Origin: Paractinoplanes durhamensis
GTDB lineage: Bacteria > Actinomycetota > Actinomycetes > Mycobacteriales > Micromonosporaceae
Direction: 5' to 3'
Assembly (NCBI RefSeq): GCF_016862175.1
Contig: NZ_BOML01000071.1
Location: 80,390-144,389, forward strand
Length of the DNA: 64,000 bases
Shown: positions 1 to 6,834 of the stretch, one piece after another
How the letters are laid out: every line of letters starts with the position of its first letter
Numbering within the stretch: the first letter of the stretch is position 1
Made by a program: the position numbers and the translations under genes
The notes under the pieces: generated by a model
Told to the model about the DNA's origin: nothing
Database searches by the model: none
Seen by the model: only the letters and a program-made list of their open reading frames with translations

Positions 1-1
1 C

Positions 2-166
2 AACGGCCTCGGCCGTCTCCTGATCGACGGCCTCGCCGTCAACGACTACTCGCGTGTGCTGGCCGGCGCCATTGTCGTCGCGGTGCTGGCGGTCGTGCTC
101 GACCTGATCCTCGCGCTCGCGCAGCGCTGGATCGTCTCCCCCGGCCTGTCCGGCCGGTTCCGCTAG
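2..166 (+). CDS. C-terminal end of an osmoprotectant ABC transporter permease (partial)
   Basis: Only the last 54 codons are in the window. The frame reads NGLGRLLIDGLAVNDYSRV, then a hydrophobic helix rich in Val, Ala and Leu, and ends at a TAG at 164-166. A short C-terminal motif followed by one last transmembrane segment and a basic tail is how OpuCB/OpuCD and ProW-type permeases of the glycine betaine/choline/carnitine uptake family end. The substrate-binding lipoprotein follows 20 bases downstream on the same strand, which supports the assignment. The permease forms the membrane channel for compatible-solute import. The specific substrate cannot be told from this fragment. Confidence 0.75.
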   Translation, partial: NGLGRLLIDGLAVNDYSRVLAGAIVVAVLAVVLDLILALAQRWIVSPGLSGRFR

Positions 167-185
167 AAAGAAGAGGTCAACCCCC

Positions 186-1121
186 ATGTTGCGTACGCGA
201 TTTGCCGGCGCCCTTGCCGCCGGCGTGACCCTGGCGCTCACCCTGTCCGCCTGCGGTGCGAACGACGACCCGCTCAGCAACGACGCCGGCGCCGGCAGCA
301 GCACCGGGACGTCCACGGTGACCATCGGCTCGGCCAACTTCGCCGAGAGCGAGCTGCTCGGCGAGATCTACGCCCAGGCCCTGGAGGCCAAGCAGGTGCA
401 GGTCAAGCGGCAGTTCAACATCGGCGCCCGGGAGCTCTACCTGAAGGCGCTGCAGGACGGCTCGATCGACCTGCTCCCCGAGTACAACGGGGCACTGCTG
501 TCCGCACTGGCCAAGGGCGGCGCCCCCGAGGGCGTGAGCAGCCCCGACCAGGTGCTGACCGAGCTCAAGAAGGTGCTGCCGGCCGGCACCGCGGTGCTCG
601 AGCAGTCGGCCGCCGAGGACAAGGACACGCTGACCGTCACCAGCGAGACGGCGACAAAGTACAACCTGAAGACCATCGAGGACCTCAAGCCGGTGGCGGA
701 CAAGCTCACCATCGGCGCCGGCCCCGAGTGGCAGGAGCGCTACCAGGGCCTCAAGGGCCTGGAGTCGCTCTACGGCATCAAGTTCAAGACCTTCAAGCCG
801 CTCGACGCGGGCGGCCCGCTGACGGTCAACGCCCTGGTCAAGGGCCAGATCGACGTAGGCAACATCTTCTCCACGGACTCGTCGATCGCCACCAACAAGT
901 TCGTCGTCCTGGACGACCCGAAGAACCTCTACCTGGCCGAGAACATCATCCCGCTGATCCGCACCACGGCGAACAACCCGACGGTCAGCGGCGCTCTGAA
1001 CGCGGTGTCGGCCAAGCTGACGACCGAGAACCTGACCACCTACCTGGCCAAGGTCCAGGTCGACAAGCAGGACACCGCCGCGGTCGCCAAGGCTTTCCTC
1101 ACCGAAAACGGCCTCGTCTGA
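186..1121 (+). CDS. Osmoprotectant ABC transporter substrate-binding lipoprotein (OpuCC/ProX type)
   Basis: This is a 311-aa lipoprotein. Residues 1-22 form a signal peptide ending in the lipobox LSAC, so Cys22 would be lipidated and the protein anchored outside the membrane. The mature part begins TVTIGSANFAESELLGEIYA, the typical opening of the OpuAC/ProX fold that binds glycine betaine, choline or carnitine in a cleft. It follows the permease by 20 bases with an AGAAAGAAGAGG ribosome-binding region, so it is the last gene of the importer operon. Transcription probably ends at the hairpin at 1129-1159. The ligand cannot be read with certainty; a quaternary ammonium osmoprotectant is the family expectation. 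Confidence 0.88.
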   Translation: MLRTRFAGALAAGVTLALTLSACGANDDPLSNDAGAGSSTGTSTVTIGSANFAESELLGEIYAQALEAKQVQVKRQFNIGARELYLKALQDGSIDLLPEYNGALLSALAKGGAPEGVSSPDQVLTELKKVLPAGTAVLEQSAAEDKDTLTVTSETATKYNLKTIEDLKPVADKLTIGAGPEWQERYQGLKGLESLYGIKFKTFKPLDAGGPLTVNALVKGQIDVGNIFSTDSSIATNKFVVLDDPKNLYLAENIIPLIRTTANNPTVSGALNAVSAKLTTENLTTYLAKVQVDKQDTAAVAKAFLTENGLV

Positions 1122-1128
1122 TCGATCC

Positions 1129-1159
1129 GTGCCGCCCGGGCTCTCCGCTCGGGCGGCAC
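1129..1159. terminator. Bidirectional hairpin terminator between convergent genes
   Basis: A perfect 10-bp stem (GTGCCGCCCG pairing with CGGGCGGCAC) closes an 11-nt loop. It begins 8 bases after the lipoprotein stop and lies 18 bases from the end of the opposing XRE gene, so it can serve both. It has no strong U tract, as is common in actinomycetes. Confidence 0.75.
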
Positions 1160-1176
1160 GGAACCGCCCCTTCGGC

Positions 1177-2067
1177 TCAACGGCGTTGGCCGCCGGGCGC
1201 CTGGAGCATGTCGATGTAGATCGCCTGGTACTTGTCCAGGATCGGCTCGATGTCGACGGCATGCTCCCCCAAGGCGTCGAAAACCTTGCGATAGCTCTCC
1301 ACATCCTGGCGACTGCGCGAGACCAGGCCAGTGTTGTAAAGATCGACAACGACCACCTTGTCATCGAGCACAGTGAATCCGTGCAGCAAGGGAAAGGCTG
1401 CCGGTGCGCTGTCCGGGATGACGGCAATGCTGACATTGGCGCTGTTCGCGGCCACCTCGCGGATGTGCCTGATCTGGGCCAGCATCTCCACGGCCGGGTA
1501 GGTCCGGGGCTTCAGCGCGTCCTCGCCGACCACGAACTGGAATGACCTCGTTCGGTCGGCCAGCGCTTCTTGCCGCCGGACCCGTGCGGTGACCGCCGCC
1601 AACAGCGCCGCCTCGCCCGCGATGTCGGCCGCTACCGGCACGACACGCCGAAAAGTCTGAAAGACCGCCTTGGCGTAGCCGCTCGTCTGCAGCGGCCCTG
1701 GTATCAAGGCCGGCTCGAAGGTACGGACGTCGGTGGCCGCGAACTCCCAGTCTGCGAGCGTCTTCTGCTGGCCGGCGAGGCCGTTCATCGTCGGACGCCA
1801 CTCGGTCATTCGATCGTGAGAGCGTTCGGCGCGGGTCATCAATGCATGGGCTTCGTCCTCGTCGGCCCCGAGTGCCCGAGCGATGATGCCGACGTCCTCC
1901 GGATCGGGAATGCCTCGACCGCGCTCGATCCGGGAAATCTTGGGCTGACTCATCCCCACCATGGCGGCGAGTTGGGCACCGGTATAACGCCTTGCCCTCC
2001 GCATCCTGGCCAGGGCGGCACCGACCGACTCATTCTCGTCTTCGGGGGTGCCGGAAACGACAGACAT
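1177..2067 (-). CDS. XRE-family regulator with DUF5753 sensor domain (Scr1 type)
   Basis: This is a 296-aa protein. Residues about 13-68 form an XRE helix-turn-helix (ALARMRRARRYTGAQLAAMV, then MSQPKISRIERGRG). The rest matches the layout of DUF5753 proteins (TVFQTFRRVVP-type core, WEFAATDVRTFEPALIPGPL motif). Such proteins are abundant in actinomycetes and are usually paired with a small DUF397-like partner; here a small gene lies 38 bases upstream on the same strand. The pair is thought to act as a regulatory switch in development or secondary metabolism, and a toxin-antitoxin-like role has also been suggested. The ATG at 2067 has GGGGTG placed as ribosome-binding site. The target genes are not evident. 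Confidence 0.85.
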   Translation of the reverse strand: MSVVSGTPEDENESVGAALARMRRARRYTGAQLAAMVGMSQPKISRIERGRGIPDPEDVGIIARALGADEDEAHALMTRAERSHDRMTEWRPTMNGLAGQQKTLADWEFAATDVRTFEPALIPGPLQTSGYAKAVFQTFRRVVPVAADIAGEAALLAAVTARVRRQEALADRTRSFQFVVGEDALKPRTYPAVEMLAQIRHIREVAANSANVSIAVIPDSAPAAFPLLHGFTVLDDKVVVVDLYNTGLVSRSRQDVESYRKVFDALGEHAVDIEPILDKYQAIYIDMLQAPGGQRR

Positions 2068-2105
2068 CTCGGCACCCCTTCGCTCCGATAAGGATCCTGG
2101 TCGGG

Positions 2106-2360
2106 TCAGGAAAGGTTACGAACGGCCTCGGTCAGTAGGTCGAGAGGAATCTCCACCAGCAACTCACCCTCGGGAACATCAATGCCCGCCCGCTCGGCCG
2201 GCACGGCGTACCCCTGCACCACCAAGGTGCCGGTGCCGCTCACGTACACCGTCGGGCAATTGCCGGCGGTGCAGAGGTTGGCCACTGGCCGTAGCGGGGT
2301 GAGCGAGGACGAAGTGAACTCGTGCCGCCCGGACTGTGCCTCTTCGAAGGTCTTATTCAC
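2106..2360 (-). CDS. Small partner protein of the DUF5753 regulator (DUF397-like position)
   Basis: This is an 84-aa protein upstream of and co-oriented with the XRE/DUF5753 gene. Its core is TAGNCPTVYVSGTGTLVVQG, followed by VEIPLDLLTEAV. It has the size and position of the small accessory proteins that accompany Scr1-type regulators, but it lacks the classical DUF397 WRKSSYS opening, so it may belong to a separate family of short beta-rich partners. The start is a GTG without a Shine-Dalgarno, and a good promoter ends about 6 bases upstream, so the message is probably leaderless. Identification rests mainly on context. Confidence 0.7.
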   Translation of the reverse strand: MNKTFEEAQSGRHEFTSSSLTPLRPVANLCTAGNCPTVYVSGTGTLVVQGYAVPAERAGIDVPEGELLVEIPLDLLTEAVRNLS

Positions 2361-2366
2361 GGTGCA

Positions 2367-2394
2367 ACCATATTCAGTCAGCCAACCCGGTCAA
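2367..2394 (-). promoter_or_regulatory. Sigma70-like promoter of the regulator pair (leaderless)
   Basis: On the minus strand TTGACC is followed after 16 bases by TATGGT, with the GTG start of the 84-aa gene 6 bases further on. The fit to a housekeeping promoter with a leaderless transcript is good. This is sequence inspection only. Confidence 0.6.
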
Positions 2395-2559
2395 GGACAT
2401 ACACGAAACAAGCGTAGGAGCAGCAGCCTCGTGGCAATATGCACACTACCCGCCTGCCACCTGGCCGAATTGATGGCCGAGATCCTTTGACTAACCGTGA
2501 ATAACCGTGGAAAGTCAGTGACCGTGAATTGACACTCAGGGTAGTCAACCCGACTGCCC

Positions 2560-2805
2560 TTGGCGGAAATCATGATCGACAGGACACCACCGACCACCCC
2601 GCAGCCGGCTGAGCCGGCCACCTCCCCGGATCGTGCGATCCGGGTCGTGCTCATTCTGCTGGCCGCCGGAATCGTCAGTGGTGTTGCCGGATTGCTGTCA
2701 CATGCAGCCGGCAACAACGTCCCCGGATCCATCCTCACCGGCGGCGGCGCCTTCGCCGGCACCGTCGGGGTGCTACTGGCCATTGCGCACTACACGAATG
2801 CCTAG
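2560..2805 (+). CDS. Small two-helix membrane protein
   Basis: This is an 81-aa protein starting at TTG 2560 or, as a 77-aa form, at ATG 2572. A Pro/Thr-rich N-terminal tail of about 25 residues precedes two hydrophobic stretches (VVLILLAAGIVSGVAGLL and AFAGTVGVLLAIAHY) joined by a short glycine-rich turn. The pattern is that of a small integral membrane protein with both ends on the same side. I do not recognise a family. It is flanked by a regulator pair and a deletion scar, so context gives no function. Coding is supported by strong third-position G/C bias and the coherent membrane topology. Confidence 0.55.
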   Translation: MAEIMIDRTPPTTPQPAEPATSPDRAIRVVLILLAAGIVSGVAGLLSHAAGNNVPGSILTGGGAFAGTVGVLLAIAHYTNA

Positions 2806-2832
2806 CGCAGGACCGCGGCCTTGAGCCGCCGT

Positions 2833-3291
2833 TCAGCCCGGCAGGCGAGGCACGCTTTCGAGCAACTTCCTGGTGTACGGGTGGGACGGCGCCCCCAGAA
2901 CCTGGGCCGTCCCGCCCTGCTCGACCAGGCGGCCGTGTTCCAGCACGGCGGTGTGCTCGCACAGCTCGGCGACCACGCCCAGGTCGTGTGAGACCAGCAG
3001 GATGGTCAGGCCTCGATCGGCCCACAAGGAGGCCAGCAGGTCCACTATGCGCACCCTGGTGGTCAGGTCGAGGGCGCTTACCGGCTCGTCGGCCAGCAGC
3101 AGGCGTGGTTTGCAGACGATCGCGCGGGCGATCGCGATGCGCTGGCGCTGGCCGCCGGAGAACTCGTGCGGGTAGCGGGTTGCCGCGTCGGTGGGCAGGC
3201 CGACGGCCTCCAGGGCCTCCTGCACGCGTGCCGGGTCGGCGCCCAGGCCCAGGCCCCGCAGCGGCTCGGCGACGATGCGGCCCACCCGGTG
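2833..3291 (-). pseudogene. 3' half of an oligopeptide-type ABC transporter ATPase (decayed)
   Basis: The reading frame encodes HRVGRIVAEPLRGLGLG, then the ABC signature FSGGQRQRIAIARAI, Walker B LLLADEPVSALD, the switch His in LLVSHDLGVVAEL, and an OppF-like tail SHPYTRKLLESVPRLPG. The whole N-terminal half, including the Walker A P-loop and Q-loop, is missing. Upstream the homology stops abruptly and another gene's 5' end begins in a different frame. The remnant could not hydrolyse ATP. It belongs to the DppF/OppF family, so a peptide or nickel importer component was lost here. Confidence 0.75.
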
Positions 3292-3434
3292 GCCGGCTGC
3301 CCGCTCAGCGCGGCGTCCGGATCGTCCGCACCCCAGCGTGTGTCGATCAGCGCCAGGTTCCCGGCCGGCGCGGTGACCGCGCTGCGGCGGGCCGCCTTCC
3401 AGGCATCGTGTTCCTCCACCGTCACGGCGGCCAT
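3292..3434 (-). pseudogene. 5' fragment of a DUF1684-like protein fused to the ABC remnant
   Basis: The minus-strand frame opens with ATG at 3434 and reads TVEEHDAWKAARRSAVTAPA, then GNLALIDTRWGADDPDAALS. A Trp-Arg-rich helix, then an A-P-x-G-x-LAL-x-x-T-x-W pattern, resembles the N-terminus of actinobacterial DUF1684 proteins. After about 45 residues the similarity ends and the ABC ATPase half-gene takes over in another frame. The simplest reading is that one deletion removed the rest of this gene, anything between, and the first half of the ATPase. The DUF1684 call is made from memory of the family pattern and is moderate. Confidence 0.45.
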
Positions 3435-3645
3435 CCTTAGTTGATCTTGGCTACTTCCCTGGCAAACCCTATAACCCAGATAGGTTTACTTGCCATGGTC
3501 ACCATGATCACACCGCCGCGACCCCCACCCCACGGGAGCCGCGGCAGCGGCACTACGGGCAAAGGCCGTCGCCCGTAACCCTCATCCGGGGTGGATCGTT
3601 GACCGTTTTGGCATGTCCGAAACACCCCTCGTAGTAGCAGGATGA

Positions 3646-6264
3646 ATGCCGATGGCAGGCGGACCCCCCAACCGCCCGGCCGGCGCGCGAATCAGCCGCT
3701 CGGCCGGGTTCGTCGTGTCCGTGCTCGTGGTCACCGCGCTGATCGTGCTGCCGACCGCGGTCGCCGCCGGGCTGCTGACCGCCTGCTCGGCCGGGTTCGC
3801 GGCGGTGATGATCCGGGCGGTGCGCACCGGCCGGTCGGCCGGACCGCACCTCCGCGCGCTGGTCCTGGCCGGCGGCATCCTGCTCACCGCGCTGGCCGCG
3901 GCGGCCAGTGCCGTCGCGAGCGTCGTCGCGCCGGACGTGCTGGTCGCCGGCGGCGTCCCGCTGCCGGCCGAGATCCCGCTGGTCACCCTGTTCTTCGTGA
4001 CCGGGTGCTACCTGCCCGCCATCCTGCGCCCGCACCAGCGCCGCGACCAGCTGACCCGGCTGCGGGTCGGGCTCGACACCCTCGGCGTCACCGCCAGCCT
4101 GATCTTCCCGCCCTGGCTGCTGCTCTCCAGCGGCGCCGAGCGGCGCGGGGCGTCGACCACCGCGCTCTTCCTCGGTGCCGCCGCCGCGGCGACCGTCGCG
4201 GTGGCCGGCGTGCACGCGATCCGGCAGCGGGCCGCGCTGCAGTGGTGTGCGGCCGGTGCGGCGCTGTCGCTGATCGGGATGACCGCGCTGGTCATCGCGA
4301 TGGACTACGCGACCAGGGGGAACGCGGCGATCGCCGCGGTGGCCGCGGCCGCCGCCGTCAACGTGGCCGCCGGGCTGATGTGGCACGGATCGACCCGGAT
4401 CCTGCCGGACGCCCGGCCGATCCCGCCGGCCGGCAGCGAGTCCTCGGCCGGCTTCCCGCTGCTCACCCTGCCGATGCTCGGGTCCGCCCTGGCGCTGGCC
4501 TACCACCTGGTCAACGGCGGCCGGCTGAACACCGTGTCGATCGTCCTGGGCACCACCGCGATCACCGCGGTGGCCGCCCGCGAGTGGGTGTCCGCGATCG
4601 CCCTGCGCCGGCGGGCCGACCACCTCACCGATCAGGGCAACCGGCTGCGCAGCCTGATGTTCGGCTCGGCCGACGTGGCGATGATCCTGGACGCCGACTT
4701 CGGGGTGCGCTGGCAGTCACCGGCCTCCGCCCGCCAGTTCGGACTCTCCGACCAGGACGTTCTCGGCCGGCCGGTGTCGGTGCTGGTACACCCCGACCAC
4801 GCCGACGCGGTGCACGACTACCTGACCGCCCAGCTGGCCGGGCCGCCGACCGGCGCCAGCCTGCCGGTCCGCCTCCGGGACGGGTTCGGCCGCTGGCGGG
4901 AGACCGAATGGACGACGAACGGCGCCGACCCGGCCGAGCCCGGGCAGACCCTGGTCGTGCACGTCCGCGACGTCAGCGAGCTGCGCCATCTCGAACAGGC
5001 ACTGCGCCAGGCCACCCACCTCGACCAGCAGACCGCGCTGGCCAACCAGGCCGGCCTGCGCCGGGCGGCCGAGCTGATCCCGGACGCCGGCGCGATGCTG
5101 GTCGTCGAGCTGGGCGGCCTGACCGCGATCGGCGACGTGCACGGGCCGGAGATGGCCGAGGTGGTGCTGGCCGAGGCCGCCCGCCGGCTGCGGGCCGGGG
5201 TGAGCGGCGCGGACGTGCCGGCCCGGATCGGCGAGACCCGCTTCGCGGTGCTGACCCGCTGCGGCGCGGTCCGCGCCCACCTGCTCACCAGCCAGCTGGT
5301 CACCGCGCTGACCGCGCCCTACACGACGGCCGGCACCACGGCCCACCTGTCCGCGTGGGCGGGCCTGACCGACCTCGCGACGGACATCGACGAGACGGTC
5401 CGCCGGGCGGTGCTCGCGCTGCGGTCGGTGCGGGCCGGGCCGCCCGGCGCCGTCGAGTGGTACGACGAGCAGATGGAGGTGCGGCTGCTCCGCCGGTCCA
5501 CCCTGGAGCAGGACCTGCCCGGCGCGGTCTCGATGATCGACCTGGAGCTGACCTTCCAGCCGATCGTCGACCTGGCGGCCGACCGGCCGGTCGGCGTCGA
5601 GGCGCTGCCGTCGTGGCGGCACCCCACCCTCGGCCCGGTGCCGGCCGGCGAGCTGCTCGCGCTGGCCGAGGATCTCGGGCTGCTCCCCCAGGTCGCCGTG
5701 TGGGCGCTGCACGCCTCCTGCCGGCTGCTCGCCACCTGGCGGCTGCAGCACGAGTCGCTCTGGCTCGCCCTCAACGTCCGGCCGCGTGCGCTCGCCGACC
5801 CGGCCTTCCAGGTCAGCCTGCACACCGCCCTGGAGCTCTACCGGATCCCGCCGGACGCCCTGGTGATCGAGGTCGCCGAGCCGGACCTGCCGGTCGTCGA
5901 GGACCTGCCCGCCCTCCTCGGCCGGCTGCGCGCGCAGGGCCTGCGGACCGCGCTGGACAACTTCGGCGCCGGCCCGACGTCGCTGAGCCGGCTGCGGATC
6001 CTCCCGATCGACCTGCTGAAGATCGACCGGGAGCTGTTCGGCCCGGACTCCGGGGCGTCGGTCATGGACGTCACGGTCGCCCTCGGCCGGCGGCTCGGCC
6101 TCGAGGTGATCGCGCACGGCCTGCAGTCCCCCGCCGACCTGGACACCGTGCGCACCGCGGGCTGCCGGCTCGGCCAGGGCGACCTGCTCGGCAAGCCGAT
6201 GCCGGCCGAGCGCCTGGAGGCCTACCTGGACGCACACCGCGAGGCACGGCGCCGGATCACCTGA
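3646..6264 (+). CDS. Membrane PAS-GGDEF-EAL protein with degenerate catalytic motifs
   Basis: This is an 872-aa protein. Residues about 20-330 hold roughly eight hydrophobic segments. A PAS domain follows (about 335-450, MILDADFGVRWQSPASARQF), then a GGDEF-like domain (450-600) and an EAL-like domain (620-865). The GGDEF site reads ARIGETRFAVL instead of R-x-GGDEF, so diguanylate cyclase activity is unlikely. In the EAL domain GVEAL and LLKIDREL are kept, but the usual DDFG is LDNFG and the AEGVE loop with the catalytic Glu is AHGLQ, so phosphodiesterase activity is also doubtful. It may be a c-di-GMP receptor or a signalling scaffold. It starts at ATG 3646 after AGGA and ends before a strong hairpin. 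Confidence 0.88.
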   Translation: MPMAGGPPNRPAGARISRSAGFVVSVLVVTALIVLPTAVAAGLLTACSAGFAAVMIRAVRTGRSAGPHLRALVLAGGILLTALAAAASAVASVVAPDVLVAGGVPLPAEIPLVTLFFVTGCYLPAILRPHQRRDQLTRLRVGLDTLGVTASLIFPPWLLLSSGAERRGASTTALFLGAAAAATVAVAGVHAIRQRAALQWCAAGAALSLIGMTALVIAMDYATRGNAAIAAVAAAAAVNVAAGLMWHGSTRILPDARPIPPAGSESSAGFPLLTLPMLGSALALAYHLVNGGRLNTVSIVLGTTAITAVAAREWVSAIALRRRADHLTDQGNRLRSLMFGSADVAMILDADFGVRWQSPASARQFGLSDQDVLGRPVSVLVHPDHADAVHDYLTAQLAGPPTGASLPVRLRDGFGRWRETEWTTNGADPAEPGQTLVVHVRDVSELRHLEQALRQATHLDQQTALANQAGLRRAAELIPDAGAMLVVELGGLTAIGDVHGPEMAEVVLAEAARRLRAGVSGADVPARIGETRFAVLTRCGAVRAHLLTSQLVTALTAPYTTAGTTAHLSAWAGLTDLATDIDETVRRAVLALRSVRAGPPGAVEWYDEQMEVRLLRRSTLEQDLPGAVSMIDLELTFQPIVDLAADRPVGVEALPSWRHPTLGPVPAGELLALAEDLGLLPQVAVWALHASCRLLATWRLQHESLWLALNVRPRALADPAFQVSLHTALELYRIPPDALVIEVAEPDLPVVEDLPALLGRLRAQGLRTALDNFGAGPTSLSRLRILPIDLLKIDRELFGPDSGASVMDVTVALGRRLGLEVIAHGLQSPADLDTVRTAGCRLGQGDLLGKPMPAERLEAYLDAHREARRRIT

Positions 6265-6319
6265 GTCCGGATCACCTGAGCCGGCCGTCCGGGGCGGCGA
6301 CGTCGCTCACCCGACTGAC

Positions 6320-6346
6320 GGTCCGGCGCCCCCGAGGCGCCGGACC
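6320..6346 (+). terminator. Terminator of the GGDEF-EAL gene
   Basis: A perfect 11-bp stem, GGTCCGGCGCC with GGCGCCGGACC, closes a 5-nt loop 55 bases after the stop codon. Confidence 0.8.
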
Positions 6347-6400
6347 CAGCCCCGGCGCAAGGTATCGATCAAGCCTTCCGGTTTCCTGCCGTACGCGGTG

Positions 6401-6434
6401 GTGCGCCGGCGGCACCCGAGTGCCGCCGGCGCAC
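6401..6434 (-). terminator. Terminator of the small secreted peptide gene
   Basis: A perfect 14-bp stem (GTGCGCCGGCGGCA with its complement) closes a 6-nt loop. It lies 10 bases beyond the stop of the minus-strand peptide gene and may also back up the plus-strand terminator at 6320. Confidence 0.8.
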
Positions 6435-6444
6435 GCGCTGCCGA

Positions 6445-6597
6445 TCAGACGCAGCGCTTCAGGAAGTCGTCCCAGGTGGTGCTGGCCGGGCAGTCGTAGG
6501 CGACCGACGAGGAGGCAGCGGGAGCGAACTGGCCGGTGAGGGCGACCGCGACGGCCGCGATGAGAGTCACGAGAAGGTGCCGATGACGTGCGCGCAT
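6445..6597 (-). CDS. 50-aa secreted cysteine-containing peptide
   Basis: The ORF can be read from 6702, but the ATG at 6597 has an excellent GGAAAGG ribosome-binding site and is followed directly by a signal peptide (MRARHRHLLVTLIAAVAVAL, then TGQFAPAASSS). I choose it. The predicted mature part is only about 20 residues, SVAYDCPASTTWDDFLKRCV, with two cysteines that could form one disulfide. A terminator follows at once, so the gene is monocistronic. Upstream, two copies of the TGTC-N5-GACA palindrome overlap a plausible promoter. Function is unknown; possibilities are a signalling peptide, a small toxin or a cell-wall peptide. Confidence 0.6.
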   Translation of the reverse strand: MRARHRHLLVTLIAAVAVALTGQFAPAASSSVAYDCPASTTWDDFLKRCV

Positions 6598-6776
6598 GAC
6601 CTTTCCTTTCGAGGAAGGTTGCGGTGGGAGGTGGGGCGGCACACGCGATCGCCTGATCCGGCCGAACCGTGGCGAGGGAGGCTGGCCGGCCTCCCCGCGC
6701 ATGCCGTACGCGCGCTCGACAGCACGCCCGCGCCCCGTCCCGGGTCGTACGCCTCGGTGCGGAACTCAGGTCTTAC

Positions 6777-6823
6777 TGTCAGCCTGACACTAACTCCGGC
6801 CAGGGCTTTGTGTCAAGAAGACA
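6777..6823 (-). promoter_or_regulatory. Promoter with two NrtR-like operators upstream of the secreted peptide gene
   Basis: Two palindromes TGTC-N5-GACA lie at 6777-6789 (spacer AGCCT) and 6811-6823 (spacer AAGAA). On the minus strand TTGACA (plus 6811-6816) and TAGTGT (plus 6787-6792) are separated by 18 bases, so each operator overlaps one promoter element, as expected for repression. The same palindrome occurs at 10462 and 11229, next to the NrtR-like Nudix regulator gene. Confidence 0.6.
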
Positions 6824-6834
6824 ATAAGAGGGAG

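Noticed and set aside
3437..3625. A 62-codon minus-strand frame between the deletion scar and the GGDEF-EAL gene
   Set aside because: Low complexity Gly-Pro-Arg stretch, no Shine-Dalgarno, no domain; more likely the upstream region of both genes.
3642..6539. A 965-codon plus-strand frame overlapping the GGDEF-EAL gene
   Set aside because: It is very rich in Arg, Pro, Gly and Ala with no domain pattern, the usual shadow frame of high-G+C coding DNA; the +1 frame has clear domains.
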